Notes under the pieces: generated by a model
The model's database searches: none
Seen by the model: only the letters and a program-made list of their open reading frames with translations
Told to the model about the DNA's origin: nothing
Shown: positions 19,002-26,943 of the stretch, piece after piece
How positions within the stretch are numbered: the first letter of the stretch is position 1
How the letters are laid out: the number at the start of each line of letters is the position of its first letter
Position numbers and translations under genes: made by a program
Assembly: GCA_025453975.1 (NCBI GenBank)
Contig: JALOPI010000016.1
Location: 1 to 63,923, forward strand
From: Syntrophobacteraceae bacterium
GTDB lineage: Bacteria; Desulfobacterota; Syntrophobacteria; Syntrophobacterales; Syntrophobacteraceae
DNA: 63,923 nucleotides
Reading direction: 5' to 3'

Positions 19002-22000
19002 ATGGCCACCTTCCAGCTCATCATGGGTAACCGGCTCGAAACGCTGGTCGCGGCCCTGGCCGATGTGCTGAGGACCCCCCTGGGATCGCCCTTGGAGAAG
19101 GAAATCATCCTGGTGCAGAGCCGCGGCATGGAGCGGTGGCTCTCCATGCAGCTGGCCCTTCGCCTGGGCGCCTGCGCCAACGTCCAGTTTCCGTTCCCCA
19201 ATGCCTTCGTCTACGACATCTTTCGCCGGACCCTCCCCCCTCTCCCGGAGGAGTCCCCCTACGAGTCCCGCTTCATGACCTGGCGAATCCTGGAAGCCCT
19301 CCAGGTCCTGTTGGAGGAGCCGGGCTTCGAGCCCATACGCGGCTACCTGCGGGAGCCCGGCTTCAGCCTCCGGGCCCTGCAGCTCTCCCAGCGCATCGCG
19401 GAAACCTTCAACCAGTACGTCATCTACCGCCCGGAGCTCATCGCCGCCTGGGATGCCGGCCGGGAGGATCATTGGCAGGCCGGGCTCTGGCGCGAGATTT
19501 CCAAGGGGCGGGAGGGGCAGCACCGGGCCGCCCTCCGCGAGCAGCTGCTCCGCAGGCTGGAAACGTGCGACCCCGCCGATCTCGACCTCCCCCGGAGGGT
19601 CTCCCTCTTCGGCATCTCCTACCTGCCGCCTTACCACACCCAGATCCTCAAGGGGCTATCACAGTTCATGGAGGTGCGCATTTTCCTCCTCAGCCCGTGC
19701 CGGCATTACTGGAGCGACCTGGCGGGTCCCCGTGAGATGAGGAAGCTGGCGTTCCACCCCTCGTGGCAGGGGATGTCCCCCGAGGAGCTGCACCTGGAGC
19801 GGGGCAACAGCCTTCTCGCCTCCATGGGGACGGCGGGGCGGGAGCTTCTGGAGCTGCTCCGGGACCTGGACTGCGACGAGGAGCACCACTTCGTGGAGCC
19901 GGGAGAGTCCAGCCTCCTGGCCTGCATCCAGTCGGACATCCTGAGCCTGACGGACCGGGAGGCCCAGACGGGGGGGCGGCAGGTCCTCCCGGCGGGTGAC
20001 CGCTCCATCCAGGTCCATTCGTGCCACGGCCCCATGAGAGAGGTCGAGGTGCTCCACGACCAGCTGCTGGACCTCTTCGGCGAGACCCCTGACCTGCGCC
20101 CCCGGGAGATCCTGGTCATGGCCCCGGACATCGAGTCCTATGCACCCTTCGTGCAGGCCGTCTTCGATGCCCCCGACGGCTCCCCCCGGATCCCCTACAG
20201 AATCGCCGACCGGAGCACGAGGAGGCAGAACCGGGCGGCCGCCACCCTCCTCGCCATCCTGGAGCTGCACGGTGAGAGGCTTTCGGCGCCCCAGGTCCTG
20301 GACATTTTGGAATCGCCTGCCGTCCAGGCCCGCTTCGGGCTGACACCCTCCGACTTCGAAGTCATCGCCGGCTGGGTCAGGGACGTCCGGATCCGCTGGG
20401 GCATCGACGAGCACCAGAAGGGCCAGTGGGGGCCGCCGGCTTTTCGAGAAAATACGTGGCGCGCGGGAATCGACCGGCTCCTTCTGGGCTATGCCCTGCC
20501 GGGCGGGGAAGAACGCCTCTTTGGGGGGATTCTACCCTACGACGACATCGAAGGGGGCGAGGCGGCCATCCTGGGGGGGCTCGCGTCCTTCCTCGGCGCG
20601 CTGTTCGATTTTCTCGCCTCCCTCGACGTACCGAGGACGCTGGCCCAGTGGGCCGACCACCTGTTGGAAGCACTTTCACGACTCCTCCTGACGGACGGGG
20701 ACTCCGAGATCGAGGTGCAGGTCCTCAAGAAGCGCCTGGCGGAGCTCAAGGAGAGCCAGGAGATCTCCGGGCTCCAGGGCGCCCTTGCCCTGGACCTCAT
20801 CCGGTGGGCCCTGGCCGGAAGCCTCGAGCGGGAAGGTGCCGGCCAGGGCTTCATCAGCGGAGGCGTCACCTTCTGCTCCATGCTTCCCATGCGGTCCATT
20901 CCCTTCCGGGTCCTGTGCCTCATGGGAATGAACGAAAGCGCCTTTCCACGCCAGTCCAGGCCGGCCGAGTTCGACCTCATGGCCAGAAGCCCGCGGCCGG
21001 GCGACCGCTCGCTGCGCAACGAGGATCGCACGCTCTTCCTCGAGGCCGTCCTGTCGGCCCGGGACCGGCTCATCATCACGTACACGGGGCAGAGCGCCGA
21101 GGACAACAGCACCATCCCTCCCTCCGTGCTGGTGAGCGAGCTCATGGACCACATCGGCGGCAACTTCACCCTGGAGGGCTCCGAGGTCGGGGACCGGATC
21201 CTGGTGCGCCACCGGCTCCAGCCATTCCATCCATCCTATTTCCGTGGAGGCGGCCCCCTGTTCTCCTATTCGCGGGAGCACCTGGCCGAGGCCCGCTCCC
21301 TGGCCTCGGCCAGGCGGGCCCCTCCCGCCTTCATTTCGGGTGAGCTCCCCCCACCGGACGAGTCCTTACGGACGCTGAGCGTGGACGACCTGGCGCGGTT
21401 TTTCGCCAACCCGGCCAGATTCCTTCTGAACCGCCGCCTTGGACTGCACCTGGACGAAGAGACGGGGCTTCTGGAGGACACCGAATGCTTCGAGCTGGGC
21501 GGGCTCGACCGATACCTCATCCGGTCCGACCTCCTGGATGCGGCCATGGAGGGAGCGGATCCCCTGGGCCGGTATGAGCTCGTGCGCGCATCGGGAAGGC
21601 TCCCCCACGGGACGCCCGGCGATCTCGAATTCAGGGAGCTGAGCCGGGGTGTCGAGGACTTCGCCTCCCGGACCGCCCCCTATCTGAGATCCGGCCCCCT
21701 GGAGCCCCTGACGGTGGATCTCGAAGTGGATGGATTTCGCCTGACGGGCACCCTGCGATCCCTGTTCGCGGAGCGAATGGCACGATACCGCTACGCCACC
21801 CTCAAGGCCAGGGACTACCTGGACCTGTGGATTCCGCACCTGGCGATCAATGGCATGGCCGAGCCCGGTTATCCTCGGGAGAGCGTCCTCATGGGGCTGG
21901 AGAAAGGATCCTGGCGTGCGCTGAGCTACAGTCCCGTGGAGAACGGGCGAGAGATCCTGGCCAGCCTCCTGGGACTTTACTGGCAGGGGCTGCGTCGGCC

Positions 22001-22256
22001 CCTCCGCTTCTTTCCACGCTCATCCCTGGATTACGCGGAAATGCTCCTGAACGGACAGAAATCCCGGGAGGAAGCCCTCGCCAGGGCTTCAAGGACCTGG
22101 GAGGGGAATGGATATCAGGGCGGTGAGCGGGAGGACCTCTATTTCGACCTCTGCTTCAGGACCCTGTATCCCCTGGATTCGGAATTCGAGCGCATCGCCG
22201 GGGTGGTTTTCAATCCTCTTCTGGGCTCCGTGAGGGAGGTCACCGCCGATGGCTGA
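19002..22256 (+). CDS. recC: Exodeoxyribonuclease V gamma subunit RecC
   Basis: 1084 residues, near the usual RecC length. The N-terminus has the helicase-like fold seen in RecC (QSRGMERWLSMQLALRLG, followed by FPFPNAFVYDIFR). The middle carries RVSLFGISYLPPYHTQIL and MREVEVLHDQLLDLF, and VLCLMGMNESAFPR and DRSLRNEDRTLFLEA fall in the second helicase-like part, all RecC hallmarks. RecC is the catalytically inactive Chi-scanning and scaffold subunit of RecBCD. ATG 19002 is chosen because GGAG lies about 8 bases upstream; the frame upstream of it overlaps the YkgJ gene and is not coding. It overlaps recB by 8 bases. Confidence 0.95.
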   Translation: MATFQLIMGNRLETLVAALADVLRTPLGSPLEKEIILVQSRGMERWLSMQLALRLGACANVQFPFPNAFVYDIFRRTLPPLPEESPYESRFMTWRILEALQVLLEEPGFEPIRGYLREPGFSLRALQLSQRIAETFNQYVIYRPELIAAWDAGREDHWQAGLWREISKGREGQHRAALREQLLRRLETCDPADLDLPRRVSLFGISYLPPYHTQILKGLSQFMEVRIFLLSPCRHYWSDLAGPREMRKLAFHPSWQGMSPEELHLERGNSLLASMGTAGRELLELLRDLDCDEEHHFVEPGESSLLACIQSDILSLTDREAQTGGRQVLPAGDRSIQVHSCHGPMREVEVLHDQLLDLFGETPDLRPREILVMAPDIESYAPFVQAVFDAPDGSPRIPYRIADRSTRRQNRAAATLLAILELHGERLSAPQVLDILESPAVQARFGLTPSDFEVIAGWVRDVRIRWGIDEHQKGQWGPPAFRENTWRAGIDRLLLGYALPGGEERLFGGILPYDDIEGGEAAILGGLASFLGALFDFLASLDVPRTLAQWADHLLEALSRLLLTDGDSEIEVQVLKKRLAELKESQEISGLQGALALDLIRWALAGSLEREGAGQGFISGGVTFCSMLPMRSIPFRVLCLMGMNESAFPRQSRPAEFDLMARSPRPGDRSLRNEDRTLFLEAVLSARDRLIITYTGQSAEDNSTIPPSVLVSELMDHIGGNFTLEGSEVGDRILVRHRLQPFHPSYFRGGGPLFSYSREHLAEARSLASARRAPPAFISGELPPPDESLRTLSVDDLARFFANPARFLLNRRLGLHLDEETGLLEDTECFELGGLDRYLIRSDLLDAAMEGADPLGRYELVRASGRLPHGTPGDLEFRELSRGVEDFASRTAPYLRSGPLEPLTVDLEVDGFRLTGTLRSLFAERMARYRYATLKARDYLDLWIPHLAINGMAEPGYPRESVLMGLEKGSWRALSYSPVENGREILASLLGLYWQGLRRPLRFFPRSSLDYAEMLLNGQKSREEALARASRTWEGNGYQGGEREDLYFDLCFRTLYPLDSEFERIAGVVFNPLLGSVREVTADG

Positions 22257-25200
22257 CGTCCAGGAGCTGGACCTCCTCGGCACGGCCCTCGACGGGTCCA
22301 ATCTCATCGAGGCCAGCGCCGGAACGGGGAAGACCTACGCCATCACGGGCCTGTTCCTGCGGCTCGTCCTGGAGCTCAATCTGCCCGTTCACGAGATCCT
22401 GGTGGTGACCTTCACCGAGGCCGCCACCAGCGAGCTCAAGGACCGGATCCGGAACCGCATCCGGGAGGCCCTGGACGTCTTTTCGGGCCGGGAGACGGAA
22501 GACGCATTTCTGCGCGGTTTGTGCGAAAGATGTCCGGAGACGGACCTCGCCCGCCGCAAGCTGAGCTGTGCCCTCGTCGATTTCGACCAGGCAGCCATTT
22601 TCACCATCCACGGGTTCTGCCTGCGGACCCTGCAGGAGCACGCTTTCGCCAGCGGGATCCTCTTCGACGCCGAGCTGGTGACGGATCAGGAGCGGCTGGT
22701 GCGGGAGGCGGTGCAGGATTTCTGGCGTGAGCAGTTCTACGAGGCCACTCCTCTTTTCACCCATTACGCCCGCTCCTCCGGTTTTTCCCTCGAAGGGCTG
22801 CGCTCCCTCGTGGGGAAGAACCTCTTCAGCCCGCGCCTCGAGGTCATTCCCGATCCCGCCCCCGACACCGGCGACCAGGTGGAGCACGAAGATCGGTTCC
22901 TGAGCCTCTTCGGCGAGGTCTCGAGCGCCTGGCCCCGGGAAAGGGAGGCCGTGGAAACCCTCCTCCTGGAGAGCCCGGCCCTCAAGAAGAACATGTACTC
23001 CGCCGGCGGAGTCAGGAAATGGGTCGAGGAGATGGATCGCATCCTGGGCGGCGAGTGCGTGAGCTGCCGCCTCGGCGTGCCCTTGGAAAAGCTCGCCCGG
23101 AGCGGCATCGAGCAAGCCCTGAAAAAGGGCCACGCCCCTCCGGCTCACCCCTTTTTCGATCTCTGCCAGGACCTGCTGGAGGCCGCTCTTCGCCTCCAGG
23201 ACGCTTACAGCCGGCGCATCCTGGGGCTCAGGGTGGCTTTCGTCGACCACCTTCGCCGCCACCTGGAGCGGCGCAAGCTCGCCAGGAGCGTGCTTTTCTT
23301 CGACGACCTCCTGGTGAAGCTCGAGGAAGCCTTGTCCGGACCGGGGGGCGAAACCCTGGCCGCGGCTCTGAGGGAGCGGTACAGGGCCGCTCTCATCGAC
23401 GAGTTCCAGGACACGGACTCCATTCAATACTCCATCTTCAGGAGGATCTTCGGAGGTCACGGCGCCCCGCTATTCCTCATCGGAGACCCCAAGCAGGCCA
23501 TCTACGGATTTCGGGGTGCGGACATCTTCAGCTACATGGAGGCCGCGAGGGAGACGCCCCGGCGATGGACCCTGGCCGAGAACTGGCGCTCGGAGCCGGG
23601 CCTCATCTCCGCCGTGAATGCGATCTTCTCGCGGGCCGACAATCCGTTCATTTTCGAGGAGATAAGCTTCCACCCCGCTCGGCCCGCACAGGCCAAAAGA
23701 CACGAGCGTCTCCAGGTGGACGGCCACGGACCGCCATCCCTCCAGCTTTGGTTTTTACGGGCCGCCGACGGCGCCGGCGGGAAGCTCGTTTCCCGGGAAA
23801 AGGCCCGCCCACGAATCCTCCATGCCGTGGCGGCGGAGATCTCGAAGCTCCTCGACCTGGGCCGCCAGGGCCGGGCCACCATCGGCGACCGCCCCCTTCG
23901 CGAGGGGGATATGGCGGTGCTGGTCCGGGAGAACCGGGAAGCCCGCGAAGTCCAGAAGGCCCTCTCCGCCCTCTCGGTGCACGCGGTCCTGTACAGCACC
24001 GAGAGTCTCTTCGACACCCGCGAGGCCGCCGAGGTCCAGCGGCTCCTTTCGGCCGTCGCCCGCCCCGCCAGCGAGCGCCTCATCCGGAGTGCCCTGGCGA
24101 CGGACCTTCTGGGGATGAGCGGGGAGGAGATGGCGCGCCTCATGGAAGACGAGGCGGGGTGGGAGGGTTGGCTCCTGGATTTCAGCGCTTACCACGAAGC
24201 CTGGTCCAAGTTCGGCTTTCTACGCATGTTTCGGCAGCTGCTCTCGGGAAAAGAGGTCCTGCCTCGTCTCATGACCCTGGACGACGGCGAGCGGCGATGC
24301 ACCAACGTGCTCCACCTGGCGGAAGCACTGCACCGAGCCGCGGCGGAGCAGGGGCTCTGCATGTCGGCCCTCGCCAAATGGCTTGCCAGTCGGCGGGACG
24401 AGCGGGCCGAAAGGGCGGATGAGCACCAGCTCAGACTCGAAAGCGACGAGAACGCCGTCAAGATCGTCACCATCCACAAGAGCAAGGGGCTCGAGTATCC
24501 CATCGTCTTCTGTCCTTTCCCGTGGCGGGATTCCCACCCCGAAAAGGACCTGGCCCTCTTCCACGATGAATCCCGGGGGCTTCGGCTGACCCTGGACCTG
24601 GGATCCCCCCAGCTGGAAGCCCACCGCACCGTGGCCGGAAGGGAGCAGCTCGCCGAGAGCCTGCGGCTGCTCTACGTGGCCGTGACCCGTGCCCGCAACC
24701 GCTGCGTGCTCCTCTGGGGACCTTTCAACAAGGCGGGCACCGCCGCGCCGGCGTACCTGCTCCACCGTGGGATGTGGGAGGGCTGGGACGGCAGCCTGGC
24801 ATCCCTCGACGCCCGATTCAAGGAGCTGGGAGAGGAAGCCCTGTGGGCGGACCTGGAGGAGATCCAGGCCGGGAGCGGAGGAACGGTGGAGCTGCTCGAG
24901 ATGCCCGCCGGGGAGGGCATCCCGCGGCCGGCGGCCGATGGCGCGGCCCAGGATCTGGAGTGCCGCCGGTTCACCGGGACCATCGACGGCACGTGGGGGA
25001 TCTCGAGCTTCTCGTCGCTCATTTTGAATCAGCCCCACCGGGCGGAGCTGGCGGACCATGACGATTCGGCCCTTGGCGCAATCCCCGAGGCAGCCGACTC
25101 CGAGGAGCCCATGGCCCGGGAGCGGCCCTTGGACATCTTTTCGTTTCCCCGGGGGACGGCGTCGGGGATCCTTCTGCACCACATCTTCGAAGAGCTGGAT

Positions 25201-25872
25201 TTCACCTCGGCGGACGACCGGCTCACGCGGGAAGTCGTGCTGAAGGCCTTCGGTGCCCAGGGGATGGACCCGGTGTGGGCCGACGCGGTTTGCGAGATGA
25301 TCCGAAATGTCCTCGGAACGAGCCTGCCTTCAACCTTCGGGGCTTTCACCCTCTCCCAGGCTCCCATGGCGAGACGGCTCACGGAGCTGGAGTTCTACCT
25401 GCCCCTCCGGCGGCTCGGCGGAGCCCAGCTCACGGAGCTGTTCACCCATCAGCTGGGAGGCAACGGCGCCGGGGGGGCGGGGTCAAGCCACGGGCGGTTC
25501 CGGCTCGAATCGGTGGAAGGATTCCTGAAGGGTTTCATCGACCTGGTTCTGGAAATCAACGGCCGGTTCTACATCGTGGACTGGAAGTCCAACTTCCTGG
25601 GGCCCACCCTCGAGCACTACGGCCAGGAATCCCTCGGGAAGGCCATCCGGGACAGCCTGTACGACCTCCAGTACACGCTCTACTGCGTCGCCCTGCACCG
25701 TTATCTCGGGGCGCGGATGGCCGGATACCGCTACGATGAGCATTTCGGTGAAGTTTTTTATCTCTTCCTGAGGGGGATGGACCGTCGCCGAGGCCCGGAA
25801 TACGGAGTCTTCCGGGACCGCCCGTCCCGGGAGTCCATCGAAGCACTGGCCGAGGGGCTTACGGGGCGATGA
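22249..25872 (+). CDS. recB: Exodeoxyribonuclease V beta subunit RecB (helicase-nuclease)
   Basis: 1207 residues, typical RecB length. UvrD-type helicase motifs in order: Walker A EASAGTGKT (K28), VVTFTEAATSELKDRI, motif II LIDEFQDTDSIQY, motif III GDPKQAIYGFRGADIFSY, motif IV LAENWRS, motif V VTIHKSKGLEYPIVF and motif VI LLYVAVTRARNR. The C-terminal nuclease keeps VDWKSN (D1111, K1113) and the following LQYTLYCVALHRYL. It is the 3'-5' helicase and the only nuclease active site of RecBCD in double-strand-break repair and foreign-DNA degradation. It is translationally coupled to recC. Unusually, recD does not follow directly: a toxin-antitoxin pair intervenes. Confidence 0.96.
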   Translation: MADVQELDLLGTALDGSNLIEASAGTGKTYAITGLFLRLVLELNLPVHEILVVTFTEAATSELKDRIRNRIREALDVFSGRETEDAFLRGLCERCPETDLARRKLSCALVDFDQAAIFTIHGFCLRTLQEHAFASGILFDAELVTDQERLVREAVQDFWREQFYEATPLFTHYARSSGFSLEGLRSLVGKNLFSPRLEVIPDPAPDTGDQVEHEDRFLSLFGEVSSAWPREREAVETLLLESPALKKNMYSAGGVRKWVEEMDRILGGECVSCRLGVPLEKLARSGIEQALKKGHAPPAHPFFDLCQDLLEAALRLQDAYSRRILGLRVAFVDHLRRHLERRKLARSVLFFDDLLVKLEEALSGPGGETLAAALRERYRAALIDEFQDTDSIQYSIFRRIFGGHGAPLFLIGDPKQAIYGFRGADIFSYMEAARETPRRWTLAENWRSEPGLISAVNAIFSRADNPFIFEEISFHPARPAQAKRHERLQVDGHGPPSLQLWFLRAADGAGGKLVSREKARPRILHAVAAEISKLLDLGRQGRATIGDRPLREGDMAVLVRENREAREVQKALSALSVHAVLYSTESLFDTREAAEVQRLLSAVARPASERLIRSALATDLLGMSGEEMARLMEDEAGWEGWLLDFSAYHEAWSKFGFLRMFRQLLSGKEVLPRLMTLDDGERRCTNVLHLAEALHRAAAEQGLCMSALAKWLASRRDERAERADEHQLRLESDENAVKIVTIHKSKGLEYPIVFCPFPWRDSHPEKDLALFHDESRGLRLTLDLGSPQLEAHRTVAGREQLAESLRLLYVAVTRARNRCVLLWGPFNKAGTAAPAYLLHRGMWEGWDGSLASLDARFKELGEEALWADLEEIQAGSGGTVELLEMPAGEGIPRPAADGAAQDLECRRFTGTIDGTWGISSFSSLILNQPHRAELADHDDSALGAIPEAADSEEPMARERPLDIFSFPRGTASGILLHHIFEELDFTSADDRLTREVVLKAFGAQGMDPVWADAVCEMIRNVLGTSLPSTFGAFTLSQAPMARRLTELEFYLPLRRLGGAQLTELFTHQLGGNGAGGAGSSHGRFRLESVEGFLKGFIDLVLEINGRFYIVDWKSNFLGPTLEHYGQESLGKAIRDSLYDLQYTLYCVALHRYLGARMAGYRYDEHFGEVFYLFLRGMDRRRGPEYGVFRDRPSRESIEALAEGLTGR

Positions 25873-26019
25873 TTCCCGAGAAGCTCTCGGCTTCACCATT
25901 TCGGGTCGCGCATGAAAGAAAGTCTCGGACAGCCTCCCGGCCTGCATCGTCAGGGCTGGGGGGGGCTCGCCATCCGTTTTCCGCTCTTCACGGGCGGTTC
26001 ACGCCATACCGAGCCTTGC

Positions 26020-26048
26020 TTGCAAAAACGTACACAAAGGCGTACATT
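26020..26048 (+). promoter_or_regulatory. Promoter and candidate operator of the toxin-antitoxin pair
   Basis: TTGCAA (26020-26025) and TACATT (26043-26048) with 17-base spacing form a plausible sigma-70 promoter 41 bases upstream of the antitoxin ATG. Two direct copies of CGTACA (26029-26034 and 26041-26046), each containing the palindrome GTAC, lie between and over the -10 element. That is where Phd/YefM-type antitoxins usually bind for autoregulation. Confidence 0.55.
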
Positions 26049-26088
26049 TAATCGAAGAATCTTATTCCCTGGGTGTGAGGCGATAGAC

Positions 26089-26316
26089 ATGCGGGAAACG
26101 AATGTGGTTGAACTGCGGAAGCGCATCAAGCATTATTTCGACGCGGTGGAAAAGGGTGAGGTGGTGCGCGTTTACCGCAACGGCAAGCCCATTGCCGAGA
26201 TCCTGCCCCTGACGAAACGGGAGGCTTCCTGGAAGCGAGAAGTGCCGCGACTGACGGTGCCGGGCCTGTCTCTCAGTCGGGAGATCCTGAAAGATCGAGC
26301 GGAAACTGATGCATGA
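26089..26316 (+). CDS. Phd/YefM-type antitoxin
   Basis: 75 residues. The N-terminal half matches Phd/YefM DNA-binding antitoxins (NVVELRKRIKHYFDAVEKGE followed by VYRNGKPIAEILPL), and the basic C-terminal tail (about 47-75) would be the toxin-neutralising segment. The start is ATG 26089, preceded by GTGAGG; the frame continues upstream without a start of similar quality. Its stop overlaps the toxin start by ATGA, the normal coupling for such operons. It is expected to repress its own promoter through the GTAC repeats just upstream. The region looks AT-richer than recB and recD. Confidence 0.9.
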   Translation: MRETNVVELRKRIKHYFDAVEKGEVVRVYRNGKPIAEILPLTKREASWKREVPRLTVPGLSLSREILKDRAETDA

Positions 26317-26726
26317 GAGTCTTCTTCGATACCTCTGCGTTCGTCAAAAGGTACATCGAAGAACCCGGCACGGACAAGGTTGTCGAGATCTGCATGCAAG
26401 CCGATAGCCTGGTTCTTTGCGTGATTTGCCTTCCAGAGATGATCTCGACGCTCAGCAGGCTTGTTCGCGAGAATAAGCTGTCAGGCGATGACTACCAGAA
26501 GACCCGGGATCTCATCTTGAGGGAAATTGAGGATGTCGAGATCTGCCATCTCACACCAGACGTGGTCACTCAGACCATGCGATGCCTCGAGAACAATGCG
26601 TTGCGTGCCATGGATGCTCTGCACCTGGGGTGTGCCCTCATTGTCGAGCCGGACCTTTTTGTGTCCTCGGACCACAGGCAGCTTGAAGCCGCCAGAAGCG
26701 AGGGACTCGAGGTCATGGAGGCATGA
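26313..26726 (+). CDS. vapC: VapC-type PIN-domain toxin (ribonuclease)
   Basis: 137 residues with the complete PIN-domain acidic set: D6 (VFFDTSAFVKRY), E42 (CLPEMIST), D101 (RAMDALHLGCAL) and D120 (VSSDHRQLEAA). PIN toxins are Mg2+-dependent endoribonucleases, often cleaving tRNA or rRNA. The start overlaps the antitoxin stop (ATGA). Length is typical. The pair lies between recB and recD on the same strand, and no deletion of catalytic residues is seen, so the toxin should be active. Confidence 0.92.
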   Translation: MRVFFDTSAFVKRYIEEPGTDKVVEICMQADSLVLCVICLPEMISTLSRLVRENKLSGDDYQKTRDLILREIEDVEICHLTPDVVTQTMRCLENNALRAMDALHLGCALIVEPDLFVSSDHRQLEAARSEGLEVMEA

Positions 26727-26761
26727 GCCTGTTTGGGAATGGCTCATCCTTTTTCGTCGCA

Positions 26762-26780
26762 GGCGGGGATAAGCCCCGCC
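26762..26780. repeat. Perfect 7-bp hairpin after vapC
   Basis: GGCGGGG (26762-26768), loop ATAAG, CCCCGCC (26774-26780). It has no U-tract. It resembles short dispersed palindromes and may also weakly terminate the toxin-antitoxin transcript. Confidence 0.45.
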
Positions 26781-26827
26781 AACACCGGCCCGGACATATA
26801 CTGCCAACGGCTGGGAACTTGACTTTC

Positions 26828-26882
26828 CATCATTTCGACCGAAGGAAGAAATCCGAGATCCCTCACATCCGTTCGGGATGAC
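26828..26882. repeat. Candidate 55-bp dispersed (MITE/REP-like) repeat
   Basis: The element has imperfect terminal inverted repeats: TCATTTCGA at the left end and TCATCCCGA (read on the minus strand) at the right end. On the minus strand it starts GTCATCCCGAACGGATGTGA, a pattern often seen in dispersed intergenic repeats of environmental bacteria. It lies between vapC and recD, so the earliest in-frame ATG of recD (26878) falls inside it. Confidence 0.45.
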
Positions 26883-26943
26883 AAAAGTCCACATTAAAAC
26901 CTTTGGCAGTATGACCCGGCCCTACCCTAAGACTGCGCCTGCC

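Noticed and set aside
26878-26943. Earlier start for recD
   Set aside because: The ATG lies at the edge of a dispersed-type repeat and the added residues have no RecD character.
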